A stretch of DNA of 64,000 nucleotides. It comes from CAZHPA01 sp964533945 (GTDB lineage Bacteria; Bacillota; Clostridia; Lachnospirales; WRBF01). The position numbers were made by a program, and so were the translations under genes. This document shows, in pieces, positions 8,066-16,606 of the stretch; within the stretch, counting starts at the first letter, position 1, and each line of letters begins with the position of its first letter. Where the stretch lies: the NCBI GenBank assembly GCA_964533945.1, contig CAZHPA010000001.1, positions 62,001 to 126,000 of the forward strand, read 5' to 3'. The notes beneath the pieces were generated by a model. The model worked only from the letters and a program-made list of their open reading frames with translations. It did not search any database and was not told the DNA's origin.

Positions 8066-8317
8066 ATGCGACCTTTTGGAGTAATTAGAAAAGTAGATGA
8101 ATTAGGAAGAATTGTTTTGCCGTCGGGCTTGCGTAAAAAATTCGATATAAAAGAAGGAGATTCATTAGAAATTTTTACAGACGAAGATAAAATTATTTTA
8201 AAAAAGTATGAGCCGGGCGATATTTTTACAGGCGAAGTTGAAGACTTGATAGAATATAAAGGAAAAAAAGTTTCTTTAAAAAGTATTAAAGAACTGGTAG
8301 AATTGGCAGGTTTATAA
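8066..8317 (+). CDS. AbrB/SpoVT-type transition-state regulator
   Basis: Protein of 83 aa. The swapped-hairpin AbrB DNA-binding domain is clear in the first 50 residues (FGVIRKVDELGRIVLP, then LEIF and IILKKYEPG). Start ATG 8066 is preferred over 8036: AAAGGA lies upstream of it, homologues begin shortly before the GIxRKVDELGR motif, and the promoter would put the earlier ATG almost at the transcript start. The C-terminal part resembles neither a GAF domain (as in SpoVT) nor a known partner domain. AbrB proteins regulate growth-phase and sporulation genes; targets here are unknown. Confidence 0.88.
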   Translation: MRPFGVIRKVDELGRIVLPSGLRKKFDIKEGDSLEIFTDEDKIILKKYEPGDIFTGEVEDLIEYKGKKVSLKSIKELVELAGL

Positions 8318-8329
8318 GTATTTCCTCAC

Positions 8330-8373
8330 GTTTTATTACGCACTGCATATATTGCAAATATGAGTAATAAAAC
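8330..8373. promoter_or_regulatory. Inverted repeat before the Asn-rich protein gene
   Basis: Perfect 10-bp arms (GTTTTATTAC / GTAATAAAAC) separated by 24 nt. The right arm touches the AGGGGGT ribosome binding site (8374-8380) of the next gene. There is no T-run after it, so it is not a good intrinsic terminator. It may be an operator or an mRNA hairpin affecting initiation. Confidence 0.45.
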
Positions 8374-8388
8374 AGGGGGTATAATTTA

Positions 8389-9381
8389 ATGTATGACTAC
8401 AACGGAATTATGGCAGACATAGAGGAGCTTGTGTTTGATTTTCTTGTGTACAGAAAAACTAAAAGAGAAAGTTATGCGTGCAGTGCAAATAATAGCTTTA
8501 AGTCTGTTGCTAAATGTGCAAACCTTAACAATGTTAACGAATTTGGTGTAGACGAAAGCGGATTATTAATTACAGATATGTTTGAAGACGCAATGCTCCC
8601 AATGCCTATAATATCTATGGAAGAATTAGAAAATATGGATAATATGGGCGAAAACGAAAATATTGAAGAAATGCCAAACAATCCGGCAGGCAATTATGAA
8701 TATGAAAACGGCGGATATTTTGAAGACGACAACATGGGTTATAACGAAAATTATGAAAATAATAACAGTTATGGCAACGGAAATAGCAACAACATGAACA
8801 ACAACGCAAATAATAACAACATGGGCAACAATATGAATAATAACGCAAATAATAACATGGGAAACAACATGAACAACAACGCAAATAATAATATGAACAA
8901 TAACAACATGAACAACAACACAAATAATAACAACATGGGCAACAATATGAATAATAACGCAAATAATAACATGGGAAACAACATGAACGAAGGTATTAAC
9001 GGCAATTATGGTAATAATAATACAAATAATAATACAAACGGTAATACCCCTAATAATAGCAATGAAAAAAACGAACAGCTTGAATATATTAAAATGATTT
9101 ATGCGGAAATAAATAAAAAAATGTATCCAATAATTGAAGAAGTTTTACGTGAATATAATTTTAAAGATAGCCCCATTTTCGACAGTTATATTGATAAAGA
9201 AACTTTAGCACAAATAGTTGATAAAGTAATTGAGCGTGCGAAAATATCTATAGAAGACGTAAATAAACTAGAAGATAAAGACGAAGACCATGAAAAATGG
9301 GGGCTGTATCAAATGTTGCGTGCTATAGTAGAATCGCTTGTTATTTTTCAGCTTTATATATTAAGAAATGCAAAAATGTAG
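8389..9381 (+). CDS. Asn-rich repeat protein, function unknown
   Basis: Protein of 330 aa in three parts. Residues 1-90 are a mixed N-terminal region, with cysteines at about 33 and 43 and an acidic stretch. Residues 110-225 are almost wholly Asn with Met and Gly in a NNMGNNMNNNANN-like repeat. The last 100 residues form a probable helical domain with acidic and aromatic residues (YPIIEEVLREYNF, WGLYQMLRAIVESLV). No signal peptide or membrane segment is seen. I do not recognise the family. It has its own ribosome binding site and is followed by a terminator, so it is likely monocistronic. A structural or spore-associated role is possible but unproven. Confidence 0.75.
   Translation: MYDYNGIMADIEELVFDFLVYRKTKRESYACSANNSFKSVAKCANLNNVNEFGVDESGLLITDMFEDAMLPMPIISMEELENMDNMGENENIEEMPNNPAGNYEYENGGYFEDDNMGYNENYENNNSYGNGNSNNMNNNANNNNMGNNMNNNANNNMGNNMNNNANNNMNNNNMNNNTNNNNMGNNMNNNANNNMGNNMNEGINGNYGNNNTNNNTNGNTPNNSNEKNEQLEYIKMIYAEINKKMYPIIEEVLREYNFKDSPIFDSYIDKETLAQIVDKVIERAKISIEDVNKLEDKDEDHEKWGLYQMLRAIVESLVIFQLYILRNAKM
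8785..8988 (+). repeat. Internal DNA repeat coding for the Asn-rich tract
   Basis: A 68-nt block is perfectly duplicated at 8807-8874 and 8921-8988, an offset of 114 nt (38 codons), with near-identical flanks. Identity at the nucleotide level, including codon choice, indicates recent duplication by slippage or unequal recombination rather than selection on the protein alone. Confidence 0.85.
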
Positions 9382-9392
9382 AGATTATAGTT

Positions 9393-9425
9393 AAAAGGGC
9401 AGCTTAAAGTTGTCCTTTTGTTTTA
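9393..9425 (+). terminator. Terminator of the Asn-rich protein gene
   Basis: Stem AAAAGGGCAGC / GTTGTCCTTTT with two G-U pairs and a short loop, followed by T-rich sequence. A very similar hairpin ends glmM at 50861. Confidence 0.8.
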
Positions 9426-9499
9426 ACTTAATTTAATTTTATTTTAATAATTTCTAAACATTTGAATAATGTTTGTTTTAAAATTGATATTCCTATTCA

Positions 9500-9582
9500 T
9501 TCTTTAGAAAAAAAGGCAAAAACCTTTCTTTCTTTAGAAAAAAGAAACAAAGAAGTGCGAGAGGGTTGCGATTCCCTCCCGC
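9500..9582 (-). terminator. Repeat-rich hairpin region, probable terminator of the FliL-like gene
   Basis: Read on the minus strand, a GC-rich hairpin (9557-9582; arms GAGGG and CCCTC, extended by GCG/CGC around one mismatch) is followed by a T-rich tract. Within that tract TTCTTTAGAAAAAA occurs twice (9500 and 9530). Position and polarity fit a terminator for the gene ending at 9615. Confidence 0.55.
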
Positions 9583-9614
9583 CCCATAAATGCTTTTAAA
9601 AGCAAGGTTTAAGG

Positions 9615-10112
9615 TTATTTGGCGTTTTTAAAAAGCCCTTTAAACATATCGTTTCCGTTAACGCTTTCTTGCTCTTCCGGTGCTGCGTTGTATAATGATT
9701 CTCCGCCTGTTAATAAATCGTCTAAATATACGCCTTTAACTTTTTGCCCGCTTTCGTTGTTTGCAAGCCTGTTAAGAACCTCTTGCTTTAAATAAGCCAC
9801 GCCGTTTGCATCAATTATTTTTTCATAATCAAGTTGTTCTAAAATAGAAGAAATTTCAGAAGATATAGTTTTAGTATCAATTTTGGGTTTATCTTTTTCA
9901 TCAACTTCAATTGCAAACTTTGCAATTACAGCGTGTTTTTTTCCGTCTGTAGAGCTTAAAACTGCTTTTGACGTGGGAGCTTTAACAAAGTTTGTTTTTA
10001 TTATAGGTTCGCCAAAAATACTGGGAAACAAAAATGTTAAAGCAATTCCGCCTGCGCCAAGCAATAGAATAATTAAAAGAATTAATCTTGTGTTGCGTTT
10101 AGCAGTTTGCAT
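9615..10112 (-). CDS. FliL-like single-pass membrane protein
   Basis: Protein of 165 aa with a short basic N-terminus, one membrane segment (LILLIILLLGAGGIALTFLF, residues 10-29) and an extracytoplasmic part. Residues 65-135 follow the FliL C-domain pattern: a beta strand, IDTKTISSEISSILEQL, a helix ending LKQEVLNRLAN, then VKGVYLDDLLTG. FliL stabilises flagellar stators, but no flagellar gene is in this window, so it may be a stand-alone relative with another role. Upstream, a purine-rich site (AAAAAAGGGG) precedes the ATG. Family membership is moderately sure; the function is not. Confidence 0.55.
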   Translation of the reverse strand: MQTAKRNTRLILLIILLLGAGGIALTFLFPSIFGEPIIKTNFVKAPTSKAVLSSTDGKKHAVIAKFAIEVDEKDKPKIDTKTISSEISSILEQLDYEKIIDANGVAYLKQEVLNRLANNESGQKVKGVYLDDLLTGGESLYNAAPEEQESVNGNDMFKGLFKNAK

Positions 10113-10195
10113 AAAATTCGCCCCTTTTTTTGATTATATACTATATTTACTTATTATTGCCTTTAAGTGGTATAAAAATAACATCTGCTTTTATT

Positions 10196-11452
10196 TTATA
10201 TAAAAATTCTAACTTTTTCAACTCTGTTTTTAAAAATATCTTCAATAATAAATTTAATGCCATTTGATATAATAATTTCGCCTTTTTTTGGAACACGCCC
10301 AACAACGCCCATAACATATCCGCCTATAGAATCGAAATCTTCAGATTCAATTTTTGTTCCTATAATGTCATTAACATCATTAATTTTTGCATCTCCTCTT
10401 GCAATATATTCGTTTTCTTTAATAAATTCAACAGCTTCAACAAAATCATCATATTCATCTGAAATATCGCCAACTATTTCTTCTATTAAATCTTCAAGTG
10501 TAACAATTCCTGAAGTTCCGCCGTATTCATCAAGTATAACGGCAAAAGCAATTGATTTTTGGCGCATTGTTGAAAAAAGTTCTCGTGTTGGTTTAGATTC
10601 ATAAGTAAAAAAAGGCTCACGCATATATTTGTTTATGTTAAAAGTTTGTTTTGTTTCTTTGGTAAATGCAATGTCTTTTAAATGTAAAATACCAATTATG
10701 TTATCTAAATTATCTTCATAAACGGGCAACCTTGAAAATTGTTCTGTTTCAAAAACTTCAACAACTTCGCTTAGTGTTGCGTTATGAGGCACAGCTACAA
10801 TGTTTGTTCTTGGTGTTAAAACATCTTTTGCTGTAAAGTCGTCAAAATCAAATACATTGTTTATCATTATTTTTTCGTCTACCTTTAAAATTCCTTCTTC
10901 TTCGCCAACGTTTAAAAGCGTTTTAATTTCGGCTTCTGTTATTAAAGGGGTATTTTTTCCTTCTCCCCCTAAAAGCTTAATTATAAAACCTGTTACAACA
11001 CCTAAAATTAAAACAATAGGAGATAATAAAAAAATACAAACGCTAATTGGATTAGCAAGCTTTAAAGAAAGTTTTTCAGGGTTTTGTGATGCAAATGTTT
11101 TAGGGGTTATTTCACAAAAAATTAAAATAATAAGCGTTAAACAAACCGTCATAATGCTTAAAGCTTTGCTGTTGTTTCCAAAAAACTGCATTGCAATTGA
11201 AGCTGAAAGCGTTGAAGCGCAAATGTTAACTAAATTATTACCAATTAAAATAGAACTCAGCAATTTTTTAGGATTGTCTATTACTTCTTGCGTCTTTTTA
11301 GCCTTTTTAATTCCTTCTTCAGCCATTTGGCGTAGCTTAAGTTTGCTTACGCTTGTTAGCGCTGTTTCAGACATTGAAAAAAACGACGACATGCAAAGTA
11401 AAATAAACAAGCCGATAAACTGCGGAAGACTATCCACAAAATCACTCTCCAT
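10196..11452 (-). CDS. CNNM/CorC-family membrane protein (hemolysin C-like)
   Basis: Protein of 418 aa. The N-terminal CNNM (DUF21) membrane domain covers about residues 10-180 (FIGLFILLCMSSFFSMSETALTS, and segments near 85-110 and 135-165). It is followed by a CBS pair (DVLTPRTNIVAVP around 210, AVILDEYGGTSGIVTLEDLIEEIVGD around 310) and a C-terminal CorC_HlyC domain (FDSIGGYVMGVVGRVPKKGE). Members are implicated in Mg2+ or Co2+ export, or cation homeostasis. The older name hemolysin rests on weak evidence. Monocistronic on the minus strand. Confidence 0.88.
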   Translation of the reverse strand: MESDFVDSLPQFIGLFILLCMSSFFSMSETALTSVSKLKLRQMAEEGIKKAKKTQEVIDNPKKLLSSILIGNNLVNICASTLSASIAMQFFGNNSKALSIMTVCLTLIILIFCEITPKTFASQNPEKLSLKLANPISVCIFLLSPIVLILGVVTGFIIKLLGGEGKNTPLITEAEIKTLLNVGEEEGILKVDEKIMINNVFDFDDFTAKDVLTPRTNIVAVPHNATLSEVVEVFETEQFSRLPVYEDNLDNIIGILHLKDIAFTKETKQTFNINKYMREPFFTYESKPTRELFSTMRQKSIAFAVILDEYGGTSGIVTLEDLIEEIVGDISDEYDDFVEAVEFIKENEYIARGDAKINDVNDIIGTKIESEDFDSIGGYVMGVVGRVPKKGEIIISNGIKFIIEDIFKNRVEKVRIFI

Positions 11453-11624
11453 TAATTTTTTATTAACTTATGTTAAACTACATAGTATTTATATGTTTTA
11501 GTGTAACTTATGATACAAATGTTATGTTTTTGCAGCTTTAAGCAATTTATGTATTGTTCCGTTTAGTTTGTAATTTTATTATATTGCTAAATCCAACTAA
11601 AATCAAGGAGTATTTTTGATTAGG

Positions 11625-11653
11625 TTGACAAATAAAAAAGCAAAGTCTATAAT
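11625..11653 (+). promoter_or_regulatory. Promoter of the citrate branch operon
   Basis: TTGACA (11625-11630), 17-nt spacer, TATAAT (11648-11653): a perfect vegetative promoter about 45 bp before the first start codon. No riboswitch-like structure is seen in the short leader. Confidence 0.85.
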
Positions 11654-11697
11654 AACATTTACGAAAAACATTAAAAAAGAAGGGGTGAAGTAATATT

Positions 11698-13065
11698 ATG
11701 GTAGAATTTAACCAAAGAACAAATACACTAGAAGAAGCAAACTATCAATACACTTTACAAGATGTTCCAGAACCTAACCTTTATCGTGACATTTTTAGCT
11801 ATGAAAAAATACCCATATGCGCATTTAATCATACTCGTGTTCCGTTTTCTGCCCCAAATGAAATTTGGATAACAGACACAACATTTCGTGATGGCCAACA
11901 ATCAAGAGAACCATATACAGTTGAACAAATTGTAACTCTATTTGATTTTTTACATAGATTAGGTGGAAAAAAGGGTAAAATAAGGCAATCGGAATTTTTT
12001 ATATATAGCGAACGTGACCGTGAAGCCGTTTACAAGTGCCAAGAAAGAGGGTACGAATTTCCCGAAATAACCGGCTGGATTAGAGCAACTAAAGAAGATT
12101 TTGAAATGGCAAAAATGATGGGTTTTAAAGAATGCGGAATTTTAGTTAGCTGTTCCGACTACCATATTTTTAAAAAGCTTAAAAAAACAAGGAAAAAAGC
12201 TATGGAGGACTATTTGGCAATAATTAAAGATGCCCTTGATATGGGAATTAGACCTCGCTGCCATTTTGAAGATATAACAAGAGCAGATTTTTACGGCTTT
12301 GTTGTTCCTTTTGCAACAGCATTGCGCAAGCTTATGGATGAAAGTAAAATACCAATTAAAATTCGGGCTTGCGATACTTTAGGTTATGGGCTTTCATACC
12401 CCGGTGTTGCGCTTCCTCGTTCTGTTCCCGGCATAATTTACGGTCTTCATCACCATGCAGGGTTTGATAGCGAATTGCTTGAATGGCATGGTCACAACGA
12501 CTTTTATAAAGCCGTTGACAATTCAACCGTTGCATGGCTTTACGGTGCTTCTGGCGTTAATTGCTCGCTTTTGGGAATTGGAGAAAGAACAGGAAATACG
12601 CCGCTTGAAGCTATGGTTATTGAATATGCCCAAATTAGAGGAACTCTTGACGGCATGGATACAACGGCAATTAAAGATATTGCAGATTACTACAAAACCG
12701 AAATTAAATACGAAATACCCCCCAGAACGCCTTATGTTGGCGAATGCTTTAACATAACTCAAGCTGGAATTCACGCAGATGGTCTTCTTAAAAACGAAGA
12801 AATATATAATATTTTTGATACAGTCAAATTTTTAAACTCTCCTGTTGGTGTTGCAATTAATCAAAAGTCGGGGCTTGCCGGTATTGCGCATTGGCTTAAT
12901 AGAGTTACAGAAAGCGAAAACCAGATAGACAAAAAACACCCACTAGTTGTTAAATTAAAAGAGTGGGTTGATAAACAATACGAAAACGGAAGGGTAACAG
13001 CTCTTAGTGATGCTGAAATTAAAGCTGAATTAAACAGAATTGAACCTCGTTTTTTAGACAAATAA
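11698..13065 (+). CDS. Probable Re-citrate synthase (isopropylmalate/homocitrate synthase-like)
   Basis: Protein of 455 aa of the DRE-TIM metallolyase family: TTFRDGQQSREPYT carries the R-D-GxQ signature, and HGHNDFYKAVDN supplies the metal-binding HxH. Length and sequence style match the clostridial proteins first annotated as isopropylmalate synthase-like and shown in Clostridium kluyveri to be the Re-face citrate synthase. Aconitase and isocitrate dehydrogenase follow directly, which makes citrate the expected product, rather than homocitrate or isopropylmalate. The C-terminal regulatory domain of LeuA is absent. The ATG at 11698 follows GAAGGGGTGAAG. No Si-type citrate synthase gene is seen in the window. 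Confidence 0.8.
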   Translation: MVEFNQRTNTLEEANYQYTLQDVPEPNLYRDIFSYEKIPICAFNHTRVPFSAPNEIWITDTTFRDGQQSREPYTVEQIVTLFDFLHRLGGKKGKIRQSEFFIYSERDREAVYKCQERGYEFPEITGWIRATKEDFEMAKMMGFKECGILVSCSDYHIFKKLKKTRKKAMEDYLAIIKDALDMGIRPRCHFEDITRADFYGFVVPFATALRKLMDESKIPIKIRACDTLGYGLSYPGVALPRSVPGIIYGLHHHAGFDSELLEWHGHNDFYKAVDNSTVAWLYGASGVNCSLLGIGERTGNTPLEAMVIEYAQIRGTLDGMDTTAIKDIADYYKTEIKYEIPPRTPYVGECFNITQAGIHADGLLKNEEIYNIFDTVKFLNSPVGVAINQKSGLAGIAHWLNRVTESENQIDKKHPLVVKLKEWVDKQYENGRVTALSDAEIKAELNRIEPRFLDK

Positions 13066-13112
13066 CATCTAATATGTAAAACATCTAAATAGGAGATATT
13101 TTTGGAGGACTT

Positions 13113-15032
13113 ATGAACTTAGTACAAAAAATTATTAGCTCTCATTTATTAAAAGGCAACGCTGAAAATGGAAGCGAAATATGCATTAAAATAGACCAAA
13201 CATTAACTCAAGATTCAACAGGCACAATGACATATTTGCAGCTTGAAGCAATGAATATTGATAAAGTTAAAACTAAAAAATCCGTTGCATATATAGACCA
13301 CAACACACTTCAATCGGGCTTTGAAAATGCAGATGACCATAAATATATACAAACAGTTGCCGCTAAACATGGCGTATATTTTTCAAAACCCGGCAACGGT
13401 ATATGCCATCAAGTTCATTTAGAACGCTTTGGAAAACCCGGCGAAACACTTTTGGGCTCAGATAGCCATACGCCAACGTGCGGCGGACTTTGCATGCTTG
13501 CAATTGGTGCAGGCGGGCTTGATGTTGCTATAGCTATGGCAACCGGCGAATACTATTTAACTATGCCAAAAGTTGTAAAAGTTAATTTAACTGGCAAGCT
13601 AAATAAAAACGTTGCGGCAAAAGACATTATTTTAGAAGTTTTAAGAAAATTAACCGTTAAAGGCGGCGTTTCAAAAATTATTGAATACGGGGGAGAAGGC
13701 GTTAAAACTTTAACAGTTCCGGAACGTGCAACTATAACTAATATGGGGGCAGAATTAGGCGCAACAACTTCTGTTTTTCCAAGCGACGAGCAAACGAAGA
13801 TTTTTTTAGAAGCACAATGCAGAGAAACCGACTATATAGAACTTCAAGCAGATAGCGATGCTACATATGATGACGAAATAACTATTAATTTGTGCGAATT
13901 AACACCGCTTGTTGCTTGCCCTCACAGCCCTGATAACGTTTCAAAAGTTTCAGAGCTTAAAGGAATGAAAGTTGACCAAGTTGCAATTGGAAGTTGCACA
14001 AATTCTTCCTTTGCCGATTTAATGACTGTTGCCCAAATTTTAAAAGGGAAGAATATTAATGAGAACGTAAGCCTTGTTATAGCGCCCGGTTCAAAGCAAG
14101 TTCTTTCAATGCTTGCCAAAAATGGTGCATTAGCAAGCATGGTTGATGCCGGAGCAAGAATTTTAGAAAGCGCTTGCGGCCCTTGCATTGGAATGGGGCA
14201 AGCGCCGGCAACAGATGCTGTTTCTTTAAGAACTTTTAACCGTAATTTTTATGGAAGAAGTGGAACAACATCTGCAAAAATATATATTGTTAGCCCAGAA
14301 GTTGCGGCGTTTAGCGCAATTAGCGGCGTTTTGGAAGACCCAACAGAGTTTGAAAGCGCTAAATTTGAAGATTTGCCTAAACGTTATGATATTAACGATA
14401 ACTTAATAATAGCGCCTCCCGAAAACAATTTAAACGTTGAAGTTGTTAGAGGTCCTAATATTAAACCTTTCCCTGTTAATGAAAAATTGCAAAATTGCAT
14501 AGAAGCTTCAGCTTTAATTAAGCTAGGCGACGACATAACAACAGACCACATTATGCCTTCTAATGCAAAGCTTTTGCCTTATCGTTCAAATGTTCCTTAT
14601 CTTGCCAACTTTTGCTTAACTCCTTGCGACGAACAATTCCCACAAAGAGCAAGAGAGCAAGGCGGCGGAATAATTGTTGCAGGTAATAATTATGGTCAAG
14701 GTTCAAGCCGTGAACATGCGGCATTAGCGCCTGTTGAACTTAAAATTAAAGCTGTTTTAACTAAGTCTTTTGCAAGAATACATGAAGCAAACTTAATTAA
14801 TAATGGCATACTTCCTCTTGTTTTTGTTAATGCTGAAGATTACAACAAAATTAATCAAGGTGATAAACTAACACTTGAAAATATATATGAAGGTTTGAAA
14901 AATGACGGGATTTTAACACTTAAAGTTGGGGAAAATGAAATTAAAGTTAAAGCTAATTTATCAGAAAGACAAAAAGAAATTATACTATCGGGCGGAAGAC
15001 TTAACGAACTAAGGGAGAGAGCAGCGCAATGA
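13113..15032 (+). CDS. Aconitate hydratase
   Basis: Protein of 639 aa, the shorter bacterial (Aquifex-type) aconitase. It isomerises citrate to isocitrate with a [4Fe-4S] cluster. Visible motifs: GSDSHTPTCGG near residue 115, IGSCTNSSFADL (first cluster Cys), ACGPCIGMG (second and third Cys), and NYGQGSSREHAALAP in the swivel domain. The ATG lies behind TTTGGAGGAC. It sits between the citrate synthase-like gene (47-bp gap) and idh (4-bp overlap), so the three should be co-transcribed. Confidence 0.93.
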   Translation: MNLVQKIISSHLLKGNAENGSEICIKIDQTLTQDSTGTMTYLQLEAMNIDKVKTKKSVAYIDHNTLQSGFENADDHKYIQTVAAKHGVYFSKPGNGICHQVHLERFGKPGETLLGSDSHTPTCGGLCMLAIGAGGLDVAIAMATGEYYLTMPKVVKVNLTGKLNKNVAAKDIILEVLRKLTVKGGVSKIIEYGGEGVKTLTVPERATITNMGAELGATTSVFPSDEQTKIFLEAQCRETDYIELQADSDATYDDEITINLCELTPLVACPHSPDNVSKVSELKGMKVDQVAIGSCTNSSFADLMTVAQILKGKNINENVSLVIAPGSKQVLSMLAKNGALASMVDAGARILESACGPCIGMGQAPATDAVSLRTFNRNFYGRSGTTSAKIYIVSPEVAAFSAISGVLEDPTEFESAKFEDLPKRYDINDNLIIAPPENNLNVEVVRGPNIKPFPVNEKLQNCIEASALIKLGDDITTDHIMPSNAKLLPYRSNVPYLANFCLTPCDEQFPQRAREQGGGIIVAGNNYGQGSSREHAALAPVELKIKAVLTKSFARIHEANLINNGILPLVFVNAEDYNKINQGDKLTLENIYEGLKNDGILTLKVGENEIKVKANLSERQKEIILSGGRLNELRERAAQ

Positions 15033-16024
15033 AAATAACTTTAATACCCGGCGACGGAATAGGCAAAGAGGTTACGTTTGCAGCAAAAGACGTTATAGAA
15101 GCGGCAGGTGTTAAAATTGATTGGGATGTTCAAGAAGCAGGAGCAGAACAAATAGAAAAATATGGAACTCCACTTCCTCAGCCTGTTATAGATTCTATAC
15201 GCAAAAACAAAATAGCTTTAAAAGGTCCAATTGGAACACCAATTGGAACAGGTTTTAGAAGTGTTAATGTTACGCTTAGAAAAGAATTTGATTTATTTGC
15301 AAACGTTCGCCCAGCAAAAACATATGAAGGCGTTGTTTCTCGCTATGATAATGTTGACCTAATTATAATTAGAGAAAACACAGAAGATTTATATGCAGGT
15401 GTTGAACATATGGTTGGGGAAGATGCAGCAGAAAGTATTAAAATTTTCACACGCAAAGGCTGCGAAAGAATTGTGCGCTTTGCTTTTGAATATGCAAAAG
15501 ATAATGCAAGAAAAAAAGTTACAGCTGTTCATAAAGCCAATATTATGAAATGCACAGACGGAATGTTTTTAAATGTTGCAAGAGAAGTTGCCAAAGACTA
15601 TAGCAACATTGTATTTGAAGAAATGATTGTTGATGCTATGTGCATGAAGCTTGTTCAAGCACCTGAAAAATATGACGTTTTAGTGCTTCCCAATTTATAC
15701 GGCGATATAGTTTCAGACCTTTGCGCCGGACTTGTTGGAGGGCTTGGTGTTGCCCCCGGAGCAAATATAGGCAAAGACTGTGCAATATTTGAACCAATAC
15801 ACGGAAACGCCCCCGATATTGCAGGCAAAGGCATTGCAAATCCAACGGCTATTTTATTATCTTCTGTTTTAATGCTTAATTATATTGGCGAAAAAGAAGC
15901 AGCGTCAAAAATTCACCGTGCTGTTACAGAAGTTATTTCAAGTGGCGAATGCAAAACATTTGACTTAGACGGAAATGCAACAACTACTGAATTTACAAAC
16001 AAAGTTATAGAAAAGCTTTCATAA
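15029..16024 (+). CDS. Isocitrate dehydrogenase (NAD-dependent type)
   Basis: Protein of 331 aa of the isocitrate/isopropylmalate dehydrogenase family. The N-terminus reads ITLIPGDGIGKEV; the substrate-binding stretch is VNVTLRKEFDLFANVRPAK, and the C-terminal cofactor region is EPIHGNAPDIAGKGIANP. A short monomer of about 330 aa and the absence of NADP-binding Lys/Tyr residues suggest use of NAD. ATG overlaps the aconitase stop (ATGA). With the two previous genes it gives oxaloacetate plus acetyl-CoA to 2-oxoglutarate, most likely for glutamate synthesis in an organism with an incomplete TCA cycle. Confidence 0.9.
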   Translation: MKITLIPGDGIGKEVTFAAKDVIEAAGVKIDWDVQEAGAEQIEKYGTPLPQPVIDSIRKNKIALKGPIGTPIGTGFRSVNVTLRKEFDLFANVRPAKTYEGVVSRYDNVDLIIIRENTEDLYAGVEHMVGEDAAESIKIFTRKGCERIVRFAFEYAKDNARKKVTAVHKANIMKCTDGMFLNVAREVAKDYSNIVFEEMIVDAMCMKLVQAPEKYDVLVLPNLYGDIVSDLCAGLVGGLGVAPGANIGKDCAIFEPIHGNAPDIAGKGIANPTAILLSSVLMLNYIGEKEAASKIHRAVTEVISSGECKTFDLDGNATTTEFTNKVIEKLS

Positions 16025-16046
16025 TAGATAAGAAAGGCGATTTTAT

Positions 16047-16559
16047 ATGAAGCTAGACTTAAAAAGTATGACTATTGGTATTTTAATTGGAAGTTTAGGC
16101 ATTACAACTGCATTTGCAGCAAGCGGTATAAAATCTGCTTCATATAGCAAAGCTAAAGTATTTTTTTATGACAAACAAGTTCCTCTTAGCGATTCTTTGG
16201 TTTCGATAATTAAAGACGGAGAAACGAACGCCAAACTTTATATGCCCGTTAGAGAACTGCTTGAATATATGCAATTTAATGTTAATTATGATAGTTCAGA
16301 CGGAAATATTTATTTAACTATGAACGGCAACAACGGGCAAAACAATAACCCTCAAAGCACTACTGTTCCTTCAGATATTTCTGTTGATGAAGCTGACAAA
16401 ACAGCGCTTGATATAATGCAAAGAACAGGCAATTGGGCATATATTGAAAAATATCTTCCGCATATGTCGAATGAAGGTATAGAAACTGTTGTTAGGTTGT
16501 ATAATTCAAAACACCAAAACCCAAACGAACATAAAAAAGCTTCAAACTATACACATTAG
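16047..16559 (+). CDS. Exported protein with copper-amine-oxidase-N (stalk) domain
   Basis: Protein of 170 aa. Residues 1-24 look like a signal peptide (MTIGILIGSLGITTAFAAS). Residues 35-90 resemble the stalk or copper-amine-oxidase N-terminal-like domain common in clostridial cell-surface proteins (KVFFYDKQVPLSD, LYMPVRELLEYMQFNVNYD, GNIYLT). An Asn/Gln/Pro linker and a short helical tail follow. Despite the domain name there is no copper or amine oxidase function. It lies 22 bp after idh and shares the same terminator, so it may be co-transcribed. Role unknown. Confidence 0.75.
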   Translation: MKLDLKSMTIGILIGSLGITTAFAASGIKSASYSKAKVFFYDKQVPLSDSLVSIIKDGETNAKLYMPVRELLEYMQFNVNYDSSDGNIYLTMNGNNGQNNNPQSTTVPSDISVDEADKTALDIMQRTGNWAYIEKYLPHMSNEGIETVVRLYNSKHQNPNEHKKASNYTH

Positions 16560-16561
16560 TT

Positions 16562-16596
16562 AAAAAAGGTCTTTCTAAGCGGAAGACCTTTTTAGT
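16562..16596 (+). terminator. Terminator of the citrate operon
   Basis: Perfect 11-bp stem AAAAAGGTCTT / AAGACCTTTTT with a 9-nt loop, ending in T-rich sequence directly behind the stop. Confidence 0.9.
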
Positions 16597-16606
16597 TTTT
16601 AACCTA

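Noticed and set aside
8785..8988. Regular short repeats considered as a CRISPR array
   Set aside because: The repeats lie inside an open reading frame in phase with codons, lack unique spacers of constant size, and encode an Asn-rich tract.
8615..9005. Minus-strand frames rich in Tyr, Cys, Leu and Phe
   Set aside because: They are shadows of the Asn-rich repeat on the other strand, without ribosome binding sites.
10800..11501. Plus-strand frame of 233 aa opposite the CNNM protein
   Set aside because: The minus frame carries clear CNNM, CBS and CorC motifs; the plus frame is low-complexity hydrophobic antisense.
11464..11512. Direct repeat TAACTTATG before the CNNM gene
   Set aside because: Two 9-mers 40 bp apart without symmetry or link to a recognisable promoter; no claim made.
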